NCBI GenBank assembly: GCA_964196195.1 | Contig: CAXMSE010000039.1 | Location: forward strand, 202,132 to 266,131 | DNA: 64,000 bases | Direction of reading: 5' to 3' | Source: OFTM10 sp964196195 | GTDB taxonomy: Bacteria; Actinomycetota; Acidimicrobiia; Acidimicrobiales; Aldehydirespiratoraceae | In this document: positions 44,579-52,391 of the stretch, in pieces | Layout: every line of letters starts with the position of its first letter | Numbering within the stretch: position 1 is the stretch's first letter | The notes under the pieces: model-generated | What the model was told of the DNA's origin: nothing | The model's input: the letters and a program-made list of their open reading frames with translations, nothing else | The model's database searches: none | Translations under genes and position numbers: made by a program

Positions 44579-45544
44579 ATGGGACTCGACAAGATCTGGG
44601 TGTTCGGCGAGGGCGACGGCGACAAGGTCGCCACGATCACCCTGGAGATGCTGGCGAAGGCCCGTGAGCTCGCCGACACCGTAGAGGTGTTCATGGCTGG
44701 CGACGGCGCCGACTACGCCGAAGAACTCGGCGAGCACGGCGCCGACGCCGTCTACGCCACCGGCGATCTCGATGGCGCGATGCAGGGCGTGGCGGTCGCT
44801 TCCGCGGTGGCGGCGGCCATCGAATCCGGCGACGCCCCCGACGCCTTCCTGCTCGGCACCTCCCAGGACGGGCGCGATGTGGCCGCTCGCCTGTCGGTGA
44901 AGCTCGACACGCCCGTGATCACCAATGTGGTCGACCTCGAGCTCGACGGAGACCAGCTGATCGGGTCGGAGCCGGTGTTCGGCGGCACCGTGGATGTGAA
45001 AACGAAGAACACTTCGGGCAAGTCGGGGATCTTTCTCGTACGGCCGAAGTCGTTCGTGGCCGAGGGTGTCGGCGGGGCCGAGGCTGATGTCGAGGATCTC
45101 GATGTTCCCGACGCTGGTGCTGCCGGCGCCGCACGAGTGGTCGAACGCTTCGCGGAGGAGTCCACCGGACCCAAGCTCGACGAGGCCAACATCGTGGTGT
45201 CCGGTGGCCGCGGGCTGGGCCAGCAAGAGGCCTACGCCATGATCGAGGAACTGGCCAAGCAGCTCGGCGGGGCCGCCGGCGCGAGTCGTGCGATCGTCGA
45301 TGCCGGCTGGGTGCCTTACAGCTCCCAGGTGGGCCAGACCGGGAAGGTCGTGAAGCCCGATGTCTACATCGCGGCCGGCATCTCCGGGGCCACCCAACAC
45401 CTGGTTGGCATGAAGGGGTCGAAGAACATCATTGCCATCAACAAGGATCCTGAGGCCCCCATCTTTGCGGTGGCCGACCTCGGTGTGGTGGGCGATGTGC
45501 ACAAGGTTCTGCCGAAGCTGATCGAGGCGCTCGACAATCGCTGA
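44579..45544 (+). CDS. etfA: Electron transfer flavoprotein alpha subunit (FAD-binding)
   Basis: 321 residues. The C-terminal FAD domain shows VVSGGRGLGQQEAY, QVGQTGKVVKPDVYIAAG and GISGATQHLVGMKGS. The Shine-Dalgarno AGGAGA lies six bases before the ATG. Second gene of etfBA; a terminator-like hairpin follows 19 bases after the stop. Confidence 0.95.
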   Translation: MGLDKIWVFGEGDGDKVATITLEMLAKARELADTVEVFMAGDGADYAEELGEHGADAVYATGDLDGAMQGVAVASAVAAAIESGDAPDAFLLGTSQDGRDVAARLSVKLDTPVITNVVDLELDGDQLIGSEPVFGGTVDVKTKNTSGKSGIFLVRPKSFVAEGVGGAEADVEDLDVPDAGAAGAARVVERFAEESTGPKLDEANIVVSGGRGLGQQEAYAMIEELAKQLGGAAGASRAIVDAGWVPYSSQVGQTGKVVKPDVYIAAGISGATQHLVGMKGSKNIIAINKDPEAPIFAVADLGVVGDVHKVLPKLIEALDNR

Positions 45545-45562
45545 CTGGCCCCAAAACCACAA

Positions 45563-45594
45563 ATCGCTTCCCCGGTGAAGACCGAGGAAGCGAT
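45563..45594. terminator. Stem-loop after etfA
   Basis: ATCGCTTCC (45563-45571) pairs with GGAAGCGAT (45586-45594), and CGGT with ACCG inside, with one C-A mismatch and a GAAG tetraloop. The stem is long (13 pairs), but no T tract follows on either strand. It may act as an RNA-stabilising 3' end or a weak terminator. Confidence 0.5.
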
Positions 45595-45686
45595 GCGGTA
45601 GAAAGTACCATAGCACAGATCGAATTTTGATGCCGGCTCGGGCGGGATTTCTTCTCAAGTTTCTCGCTCCACAGCGAAAGATCACC

Positions 45687-45760
45687 CGAAATTCGGTCTG
45701 AATTTCGCTGGGCTCGCGGCTCGCGCGTCGTTATCCACAGGTTTTTCCCCAGCTGTGGGG
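45687..45760. other. Intergenic region with an inverted repeat and a consensus DnaA box
   Basis: CGAAATTC/GAATTTCG inverted repeat at 45687-45707 (5-nt loop). TTATCCACA, a perfect DnaA-box consensus, is at 45731-45739. A further hairpin CCCCA-GCTG-TGGGG is at 45747-45760. The rest of the 246-bp gap between etfA and the SCO1664 gene shows no gene. Confidence 0.45.
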
Positions 45761-45790
45761 CGCCACTGTGTGCGCCCTCTCAGCGAGGGA

Positions 45791-46537
45791 TCAGACGAGC
45801 GGCCACGGCCAGCGCCGGCCGCCGGTGTCGTCCTCAGGGAAGCGTCGGGCGGTGCCCAGAGCCTTCACCCGCGTCCGAAGTGCGTCACGTTCGAAGGGGC
45901 TGAGCAGCTCATCGAGCTCGGCCGGCAGTGAGCGGTCGAGCAGGCCGAAGAGGTCGTCGCACAACTCGTCGGCCACTGCCTCCCCGGCGAAGTCCCAGAT
46001 CACCGTACGTAGCTTGAACTCATGATGGAAGGCCACCCCGTGGTCGATCGCCCATATGCGTCCCTCGTTGCCGAGAAGGCAGTGACCCGACTTGCGATCG
46101 GTGTTGTTGATCACCACATCGAAGGCGCAGATCTGGCGAAACACATCGTCGTATCGGTTGCCCCCCTCATGCATCGAGAAGTAATGCTCCTCATGATTCG
46201 AAGGCATGAAGAGTTGGAGCGACCCGACACCGTGGGTCAGGTCGTCGCGGGCCACCGTGGGGGGTACGAGCCCCCAGTCCAGCGCCTCCGAAACCACGAA
46301 CGCGGCGACCTCGCGCTGATAGAGGCCATCGGGGAAGTCCCAGAGTGGGCGCTCACCGGCCAGAGGCTTGTAGATGGCCTGGGCGTCGATGTCGTCGTGG
46401 TGGATGTCCACCAGGAATGTGGCGTTGGACGAATAGGGCATCCGGCCGATCAGATCTGTCTCGCCCTCGGCCAGCAGGGTCAGGGCTCTCGTTGTGGCAA
46501 TCGGGGGACGCTCGAGGAAGGGGGAGCTGTCGCTCAT
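45791..46537 (-). CDS. SCO1664 family protein (kinase-like fold)
   Basis: 248 residues. Conserved blocks ATFLVDIHHDD, AIYKPLAGERPLWDFPDGLY and FDVVINNTDRKSGHCLL, then IWAIDHGVAFH, match the actinobacterial SCO1664 family. The N-x-D-R-K-x-x-H and D-H-G elements resemble the catalytic and metal loops of PI3/PI4-kinase-like or HipA-like proteins. Function unknown. Third gene of a conserved three-gene unit with DUF3090 and an MSMEG_4193-type phosphatase. Confidence 0.85.
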   Translation of the reverse strand: MSDSSPFLERPPIATTRALTLLAEGETDLIGRMPYSSNATFLVDIHHDDIDAQAIYKPLAGERPLWDFPDGLYQREVAAFVVSEALDWGLVPPTVARDDLTHGVGSLQLFMPSNHEEHYFSMHEGGNRYDDVFRQICAFDVVINNTDRKSGHCLLGNEGRIWAIDHGVAFHHEFKLRTVIWDFAGEAVADELCDDLFGLLDRSLPAELDELLSPFERDALRTRVKALGTARRFPEDDTGGRRWPWPLV

Positions 46538-46559
46538 GGTGTGGGTGTCTGCGTGCGGT

Positions 46560-47057
46560 TCAGTTGCTGCACGCGCACCAGTCGTTGTTGCGTGGGTCGA
46601 GGGGTTGGCCGCAGAACTGGCATGGGGCCCGACCCGCTGCCACCACGTCGCGGGCCCGGTGGATCAGGCCCATGACCTGCTCACGGCTCAGTGAGAATCG
46701 TGCATGGGCGGGTTCTCCGGTGTCGTCATCGTCGTCGCGGAGGAGCTCTTCGGCCAGAACGATGAGCCGGTCTTCGTCGGCGGCGTAAGCCACGCCCAGA
46801 GCCCCGATGGTCCAGGCCGCAACCACCGGCTCTCGAAGGGTGAGGTCGGCGGGAGCGGGCCCGACGGTGGTGTCGGGGAGATCCTCGAGGACCTGATCGA
46901 GATAGTCGGCCAAGGCCGCGACCTGCTGCTTCTCGAGTCGAAGCGAGATCAGGCTTCCCTCCGCTCGGCCCTGGAGGAAGAACACTCGCTCCCCGCGCGG
47001 ACCGAGAGTTCCGACGGTGAAGAACTCGACATTTTCGAACGAAAACGACTCGGTCAT
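46560..47057 (-). CDS. DUF3090 family protein
   Basis: 165 residues. Start ESFSFENVEFFTVGTLGPRG; C-terminal cysteine cluster CQFCGQPLDPRNNDWCACSN (three or four possible zinc or Fe-S ligands). The family is restricted to Actinobacteria, always near the SCO1664 and MSMEG_4193 families. ATG 47057 overlaps the phosphatase stop by 4 nt; the longer upstream frame is shadow. Confidence 0.88.
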   Translation of the reverse strand: MTESFSFENVEFFTVGTLGPRGERVFFLQGRAEGSLISLRLEKQQVAALADYLDQVLEDLPDTTVGPAPADLTLREPVVAAWTIGALGVAYAADEDRLIVLAEELLRDDDDDTGEPAHARFSLSREQVMGLIHRARDVVAAGRAPCQFCGQPLDPRNNDWCACSN

Positions 47058-47701
47058 GATGGGGCGAGACCGGCGAGGCTCTCGCCGGTGGAGTTGACGG
47101 TGAGCACCACAGGCCCGTCGGGTGTGTAGAGGATCGCCGTGATCGAACAGGGAGATACGACGATCCGCTGGAAGAGATCGAGGTGGGTTCCTGTGGCTGC
47201 CCCGACCACGGCCTTGATCACATCGGCGTGTGACACTGCGATGATGGTGTCGCCTGGATGGGCTGCCACCAGATCGTGGGTGGCATCGAGAGAGCGCGAC
47301 TGCATCTCGGTGAACGACTCCCCGCCGGGAAACCTGAATCCGCTCGGGTACCGCTGCACGGTGCGCCACGCATCGAGCTTGCGTAGCTGGGCCAGCTTGC
47401 GCCCGGTCCAGTCGCCGAAATCGCATTCGATCAGTCCCTTGGCCTGGCGGACCCTGAGCTTGCGGGCCCGAGCGATCGGGGCGGCGGTCTCGCGGGTGCG
47501 TTCCATCGGAGAGGCGTAGACCGCGGCCACCGTGGGGAGCTCGGCGATACGTGAGGCGGCGGCCTCGGCTTGGGTAACGCCCTTCTCGGCGAGGTGTAGC
47601 CCTGGCGCCCGGCCCGGCAATGATGCGCCGGTGGTGGGTGTCTGGCCGTGACGCACAAACAGGACCAGGGTCGGTTTCGGGGGAGCGGATCGACGGGACA
47701 T
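47054..47701 (-). CDS. MSMEG_4193-type histidine phosphatase family protein
   Basis: 215 residues of the phosphoglycerate-mutase-like superfamily. Catalytic RHG is LFVRHGQTPTTG. The family blocks VAAVYASPMERTRETAAPIA and IECDFGDWTGRKLAQL are present, as is the second histidine in IIAVSHADVIKAV. Substrate unknown. First gene of the trio; its promoter overlaps that of the divergent uracil-DNA glycosylase. Confidence 0.88.
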   Translation of the reverse strand: MSRRSAPPKPTLVLFVRHGQTPTTGASLPGRAPGLHLAEKGVTQAEAAASRIAELPTVAAVYASPMERTRETAAPIARARKLRVRQAKGLIECDFGDWTGRKLAQLRKLDAWRTVQRYPSGFRFPGGESFTEMQSRSLDATHDLVAAHPGDTIIAVSHADVIKAVVGAATGTHLDLFQRIVVSPCSITAILYTPDGPVVLTVNSTGESLAGLAPS

Positions 47702-47710
47702 CGTCTGGTC

Positions 47711-47720
47711 AACGTAGCCT
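47711..47720. promoter_or_regulatory. Overlapping divergent -10 elements
   Basis: TAGCCT (47715-47720, plus) lies seven bases before GTG 47728. TACGTT (minus strand, 47716-47711) lies nine bases before the minus-strand ATG 47701. The two hexamers share the TA at 47715-47716. A single region therefore probably fires in both directions. Confidence 0.5.
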
Positions 47721-47727
47721 GCGAGCC

Positions 47728-48420
47728 GTGAATTCCCGTTCCGGTCCGTCCCCGTCGGCTGCCCTCCGACTCCTCGAACGCGATGTTGTGTCCTGCCGGG
47801 ACTGTCCCCGGCTCGTCGAGTGGCGAGAGCAGGTCGGTCGCGAGAAGCGTGCGGCCTATCGAGAAGACAACTACTGGGCTCGGCCGGTACCCGGATTCGG
47901 CGACCCGGCTGCTCACCTTCTCGTGGTGGGGCTCGCCCCGGCCGCCCACGGCGCAAATCGCACGGGCCGCATGTTCACCGGCGACCGGTCCGGTGACTGG
48001 CTGTACCGGGCTCTCTGGCGGGCGGGCTACGCCTCACAACCCGAGTCGACCGCTGCCGACGATGGACTTACCCTCGATGGTGCTTGGATCACATCACCGG
48101 TGAAATGTGCACCGCCGGCCAACAAACCCACCACTGGTGAACGCGACGCCTGTCGCCCCTTTTTCCGACGTGAGCTCGAGGCGTTGGCGGGGGTGAAGGT
48201 GATTGTGGTCCTCGGCGGGTTCGGCTACCAGGTGGCATGTCAGGAACTTGGGATCAGGCCCCGACCGAAGTTCGGGCACGGCGTGGAGGTGACGCTCGAA
48301 GACGATCGGACCCTGCTGTGCAGCTTCCATGTGAGCCAGCAGAACACCTTCACGGGGCGTCTCACCGAACCGATGCTCGACGCCATCTTCACGCGGGCGC
48401 GCGAACTGGGGGCCGATTAG
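47728..48420 (+). CDS. Family 5 uracil-DNA glycosylase (UdgB-like)
   Basis: 230 residues. Motif A is VVGLAPAAHGANRTGRMFTGD (split: GLAPAAHGANRTG, RMFTGD), typical for family 5 UDG, which lacks the catalytic Asp/Asn of other families. Fe-S cysteines are in VVSCRDCPRL (C23, C26) and later in KCAPPANK and DACRPFF. Motif B region is CSFHVSQQNTFTGRL. Removes uracil and other deaminated bases. GTG 47728 with TAGCCT seven bases upstream; the longer frame from 47620 is antisense to the phosphatase. Confidence 0.9.
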   Translation: MNSRSGPSPSAALRLLERDVVSCRDCPRLVEWREQVGREKRAAYREDNYWARPVPGFGDPAAHLLVVGLAPAAHGANRTGRMFTGDRSGDWLYRALWRAGYASQPESTAADDGLTLDGAWITSPVKCAPPANKPTTGERDACRPFFRRELEALAGVKVIVVLGGFGYQVACQELGIRPRPKFGHGVEVTLEDDRTLLCSFHVSQQNTFTGRLTEPMLDAIFTRARELGAD

Positions 48421-48554
48421 CCCATTTCCGTCAGGGCCGATATGGGGCGGGCGGCCTGTTTCGCCACGACGGATGTGGGTCGTCCGCACCGAATCCAACC
48501 GGGATGGTTCGATCGACTCTGTTGTGGAGGTGTCGGCGCGACGACAGTCAGTAC

Positions 48555-48836
48555 ATGACACCCACCATCCGTCTCGCAGCGACCGGCACCGACGGGGGAT
48601 CCTCTCCCTCCGATGCCGACCGAGTGATCGATCTGGACCTCACCGATGAGAGTGCAATGTTGTGTCGAGACTACGCCGAGCGTAATCCTGAGGGCACCAG
48701 GGCCCTTCTCGCCGCTCTGAACCTCCAGCCCACCGGGCACCAAGCCGACGAGCCGACCCGCCATGTCTTCGACCTCGGGGTGTATCGCGCGACCGGATGT
48801 CGCCGGCTCGCCTCCATCTTCGGCAGCATCGTCTGA
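48555..48836 (+). CDS. Small hypothetical protein
   Basis: 93 residues, rich in Asp, Thr and Ala (RVIDLDLTDESAMLCRDYAERNPEG). No signal, membrane helix or recognised domain. The frame has normal GC third-position bias, and the opposite frame is plainly shadow. No clear Shine-Dalgarno. Presence as a protein is uncertain. Confidence 0.4.
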   Translation: MTPTIRLAATGTDGGSSPSDADRVIDLDLTDESAMLCRDYAERNPEGTRALLAALNLQPTGHQADEPTRHVFDLGVYRATGCRRLASIFGSIV

Positions 48837-48868
48837 CCAGAGGCCACCGTTTGGCTTGTCGGCGGCGC

Positions 48869-48874
48869 TAACCT
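48869..48874 (+). promoter_or_regulatory. -10 element TAACCT for the lipoprotein gene
   Basis: TAACCT ten bases before ATG 48885; spacing suggests a very short or absent 5' UTR. Confidence 0.4.
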
Positions 48875-48884
48875 CGGCGCCGTC

Positions 48885-49304
48885 ATGGCACGTCGAAACC
48901 GTCCCCATTCCTCCCTGCTGCTGATCGTTCTCGCCTTCGTGGTGTTTGCCGGCGCTTGCAGCCAGAGCAATACGCCCGAAACCTGGGGAGAAGCCCAGGA
49001 AGACGGCAATCTGCGCCCGAATTTCATCAGAGCCTGCACCGAGGCCAACGCTGAAGGGGGCGATGTCGAGTTCACCGCCGCCCAGGCCAGCAACTACTGC
49101 GGATGCGCGTTCGAGGAGATCGTCGAATACTTCGGTGGAGCGATCGCTCCCGATAGCACGATCTCCGCGGTTGCCACCGCGGCTGAGGGGCGCGACTTCG
49201 ACGCATTCAAAACTCTCGAAGCCGATCTCCGCAAAAACCCCGAGCAGATCCCCACCGACATTGAGGCCATGCTCACCGGTTGCACCAATCGAGCCAAGGG
49301 CTGA
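48885..49304 (+). CDS. Cysteine-containing lipoprotein
   Basis: 139 residues. Signal with lipobox FAGAC (C25). The mature helical domain carries four cysteines (IRACTEAN, SNYCGCAFEEI, LTGCTNRAKG), possibly two disulfides. Similar four-cysteine lipoproteins occur in Acidimicrobiia-like genomes, but I do not recognise a named family. Seven bases separate it from the desulfurase-like gene. Confidence 0.68.
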   Translation: MARRNRPHSSLLLIVLAFVVFAGACSQSNTPETWGEAQEDGNLRPNFIRACTEANAEGGDVEFTAAQASNYCGCAFEEIVEYFGGAIAPDSTISAVATAAEGRDFDAFKTLEADLRKNPEQIPTDIEAMLTGCTNRAKG

Positions 49305-49311
49305 GCAGCAG

Positions 49312-50574
49312 ATGGGCCTATCGTCAGATCGCGTGGCCCAATTCGACATCGAATTCGTCCGGGCCCAGTTCCCGGCGTTCGCCCATCCTGATACCGGCCG
49401 TTGGGCCCATCTCGAGAATGCCGGTGGGAGCTACGTCCCGAGCCAGGTCGTCGATCTGCTCGCCGATCTCTTCGCCCACTACAAGTGTCAGCCGGGCTGG
49501 GCGTTCGGCCCGTCGGCGGTGGCATCTGAGGCAATGGAGCGTTCCCGGCTGGTGATGTCGGAGCTGTTCAACGCCGAGCCGGACGAGATCCATTTCGGGC
49601 CGTCCACCAGCCAGAACACCTATGTGCTGGCCCAGGCGCTGAGGCCCACATGGAACGAGGGCGACGAGATAATCGTCACCGACCAGGACCACGAAGCCAA
49701 CTCCGGTGTCTGGCGACGCCTGGCCGCAACGGGCATCGTGGTGAAGGAGTGGCAGGTCGACCCGGCCACCGGACTTCTCGACCCGACCCGGGCGCGAGAA
49801 CTGATCACCGAGCGGACCCGCCTTCTCGCGATGACCCACGCCTCCAACGTGGCCGCCACGATCAACCCCGTCGCCGAACTCGCGGCCGACGTTCACGCGG
49901 TGGGCGGGCGAATCGTGGTGGATGGTGTGTCCTACGCTCCGCACGCGATGGTCGACGTGAAGGCTCTCGACTGTGATGTCTACCTCTACAGCGCCTACAA
50001 GACCTTCGGCCCCCACATCGGCATGATGTTCACCAAGGCCGACCTGCTCGATGAGGTCGCCCATCAGGGGCATTACTTCAACGAGTCGATCCGCACCACT
50101 CGGCTCACCCCGGCCGGACCGGACCATGCCTTGATCGGCGCGGCAGCCGGGATCGCCGACTACTACGACACTCTTCATGCCCATCATTTCCCGGGTGTCG
50201 ACCGTTCTGGGTTCGATGCGGCATCGGCGATGTTCGACCTTTTTGCCCACTACGAAGAACGCCTGATGGCACCCCTCCTCGACCTCCTTACCCAGCGAGA
50301 TGGGGTGAGTGTGGTCGGCCGCACCGAGGCCAGCCACGAGTTGAGGGCCCCCACCATCGGTTTCTGGTCGTCGAAGGCCTCTTCAGCCGACATCTACCGC
50401 GCTCTGATCGCGGCCGAGGTGTCCTGTGGACACGGTCACTTCTACGCCCATCGCCTGGTGTCGGCACTGGGCCTCGACCCCGACGATGGAGTAGTTCGTC
50501 TCTCCATGGTCCACTACAACACGCCCGGCGAAGTGGGGCGGGCGATCGACGTGCTCGATAGCGTGCTCGGCTAG
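49312..50574 (+). CDS. Cysteine desulfurase-like class V aminotransferase
   Basis: 420-residue PLP enzyme. The PLP-binding lysine is in VYLYSAYKTFGPHIGMM. The pyridine-N aspartate lies in GGRIVVDGVSYAPHA, and the ring-stacking histidine in THASNVAATINPVAE. It resembles the NifS-like VC1184 branch rather than IscS or SufS; a clear catalytic cysteine loop is not seen. True desulfurase activity is unproven. Interesting because selenocysteine biology in this region needs a selenium source, but that link is speculative. Confidence 0.85.
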   Translation: MGLSSDRVAQFDIEFVRAQFPAFAHPDTGRWAHLENAGGSYVPSQVVDLLADLFAHYKCQPGWAFGPSAVASEAMERSRLVMSELFNAEPDEIHFGPSTSQNTYVLAQALRPTWNEGDEIIVTDQDHEANSGVWRRLAATGIVVKEWQVDPATGLLDPTRARELITERTRLLAMTHASNVAATINPVAELAADVHAVGGRIVVDGVSYAPHAMVDVKALDCDVYLYSAYKTFGPHIGMMFTKADLLDEVAHQGHYFNESIRTTRLTPAGPDHALIGAAAGIADYYDTLHAHHFPGVDRSGFDAASAMFDLFAHYEERLMAPLLDLLTQRDGVSVVGRTEASHELRAPTIGFWSSKASSADIYRALIAAEVSCGHGHFYAHRLVSALGLDPDDGVVRLSMVHYNTPGEVGRAIDVLDSVLG

Positions 50575-50586
50575 CCGTCTCCGGGT

Positions 50587-51369
50587 TTAGAAACGACCGC
50601 CATCCACGATGAAGGTCTGTGCTGTGCACGCAGCGCCATCGTCGGCGGCTAAGAACAGCACCATTCGGACAAATTCGTCCGGGCCGATCCGCCGCTTGAT
50701 GGCCTGGTCGTCGAGTGTCTGCTTCTCGCCCTCGGGCGTCCACCAGAGTTCGAGCTGGCGTTCGGTGGCAACCCAGCCGGGCATCACGGTGTTGACGCGT
50801 ACACCATGTGGCCCAAAGGTTCGCGCCATCGTGCGGGTGATTCCCTCCACCCCGGACTTGGCGATCGCGTAGCCGGGAAAGCAGTCCTCTTGCATCATGT
50901 AGCTGCTCGAGCCGATGTTGACGATCGAGCCGCGGCCGCGCTCGAGCATGCTCGGCGCGGCGGCTTGGAGAGCGAAGAAATAGTGGCGGAGATTGGTGTT
51001 GAGCCGATTGTTCCAGTAATCGACCGTCATGTCGGTCCAGTCGTGGCGCTCATCGTTGGCCGCATTGTTGACCAACACATCGAGGCCTCCGAGGAGTTCC
51101 ACCGCCCCGGCCACCCCGGCTTGGAGGGCAGCAATGTCGACGAGGTCGATCTCCTGGAAGACGGGCTCATGGGCTGCCCCCGCATCCACACAACGGCCGA
51201 TCGTCTCCTCGGCTTTCGCCGTGTTGATATCGCAGAACACGACGCGGCTGCCCTGAGCCGCAAAGGAGGTGACCAGTGACTGCCCGATCCCGGCTGCGCC
51301 GCCGGTTATGTACACCGCAGCATCTTCGAGAGAAGGAAACTTCGCGTAGAGAGGCGTGTGGGTGGTCAT
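50587..51369 (-). CDS. Short-chain dehydrogenase/reductase
   Basis: 260 residues. TGGAAGIGQ (about 23-31), the FCDIN cofactor-selecting acidic residue (NAD preference), NNAANDERHDW, and catalytic S-Y-K with GYAIAKSG. Pattern resembles bacterial sugar or polyol dehydrogenases. It overlaps the upstream 2-hydroxyacid dehydrogenase gene by 4 nt, ending a minus-strand operon. Confidence 0.88.
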   Translation of the reverse strand: MTTHTPLYAKFPSLEDAAVYITGGAAGIGQSLVTSFAAQGSRVVFCDINTAKAEETIGRCVDAGAAHEPVFQEIDLVDIAALQAGVAGAVELLGGLDVLVNNAANDERHDWTDMTVDYWNNRLNTNLRHYFFALQAAAPSMLERGRGSIVNIGSSSYMMQEDCFPGYAIAKSGVEGITRTMARTFGPHGVRVNTVMPGWVATERQLELWWTPEGEKQTLDDQAIKRRIGPDEFVRMVLFLAADDGAACTAQTFIVDGGRF

Positions 51370-52391
51370 GGTGGGTCTCCTGTCGTCCGAGTCCAGAGCG
51401 TCTGAAGTCTGGTGGCCGAATCCGGATTGATGGTTCGGGGCGGCATGTCGCCCCGAACGATCGCGGTCACTTGCTCGACCGCGCTCGCCGCTTGGGCGTC
51501 GGCGTTCTCGGGGGTGAGCCCACCGAGATGGGGTGTCGACACCACCCCTGGTAGTGCTGCCAACTCCGCGGCTGGGCGCTGGTCTGGCCCGCTCCCCACA
51601 TCAATGCCGAGGCCTCCGAGGTGCCCCGAGTCGAGTGCAGCGCGGACCGCTACCTCATCGAGAAGTTCGCCCCTCGACACATTGATCAGGATCGCCCCTG
51701 GAATCATTGCGGCCAGGGCCTCGGTGTCGATGAGGTCGTCGGTCTCGGGAATCGAAGGTGCGAGTGGCAGCACGAAGTCGGAGCTCGCGAGGAGCTCGCG
51801 GAATCCCATCATAGTGACGCCGGGAATTTCAATGCCGGGGTCGAGGTAGGGGTCGGTGGCCACGACCTTCATTCCCAGCGCAACGAGGGTGGTGGCCAGG
51901 TACGACCCGATCGCGCCGAGGCCGATTATCCCGGCTGTCCGCCCTCTCAACTGTCGACCGGGGCGCTGGGGAGCCGATCGACCGCGCCGATAGTCGATCG
52001 TCGACTCGCTGACGTTGCGAGCTACGTCGAGCATCAGCGCGAGAGCGAGCTCGGCCGTGGATGCGACGAAGCTCTTGTCGGCCTGTCCCACCGCCACACC
52101 CGCGGCGGTGGCCGCATCGACGTCGATCGTGCTGATGTCGACGGCGGTGCGAAGGAACGCAGCCAACTCGGGTGAGGTCTGGAAAAGGTGCGCCTCTCCC
52201 GGTGTGGAGCGGTGGGCCACGATGATGTCGCAGCCAGCACTCGCGTCGAGTAGTTCGGGTGTGGTGAGGTCTCGGTCGAGTGGGTTGCGTACGACGGTGG
52301 AAATGGCACTCAGCGGAGCGAGCGAGCGACCGAAATAGGCATCGAGGTCTTCGGGATTGTGGGTCAGGAAGACTCGAACCGGCGACGACAT
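51366..52391 (-). CDS. D-isomer-specific 2-hydroxyacid dehydrogenase family protein
   Basis: 341 residues. NAD-binding GLGAIGSYLATTL, catalytic arginine in LINVSRGELLDE, and catalytic histidine in VVSTPHLGGLTPEN are present. The catalytic glutamate, usually in DVFExEP, is missing: the segment reads DVGSGPDQRP. A subfamily with DQ in this loop is known, so the protein may use a different acid or substrate. Its ATG overlaps the stop of the selenoprotein candidate (TGATG). Longer upstream frame is shadow. Confidence 0.85.
   Translation of the reverse strand: MSSPVRVFLTHNPEDLDAYFGRSLAPLSAISTVVRNPLDRDLTTPELLDASAGCDIIVAHRSTPGEAHLFQTSPELAAFLRTAVDISTIDVDAATAAGVAVGQADKSFVASTAELALALMLDVARNVSESTIDYRRGRSAPQRPGRQLRGRTAGIIGLGAIGSYLATTLVALGMKVVATDPYLDPGIEIPGVTMMGFRELLASSDFVLPLAPSIPETDDLIDTEALAAMIPGAILINVSRGELLDEVAVRAALDSGHLGGLGIDVGSGPDQRPAAELAALPGVVSTPHLGGLTPENADAQAASAVEQVTAIVRGDMPPRTINPDSATRLQTLWTRTTGDPP

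Noticed and set aside
45731..45760. Chromosomal replication origin
   Set aside because: Only one DnaA box, and none of dnaA, dnaN, rpmH or parAB is nearby.
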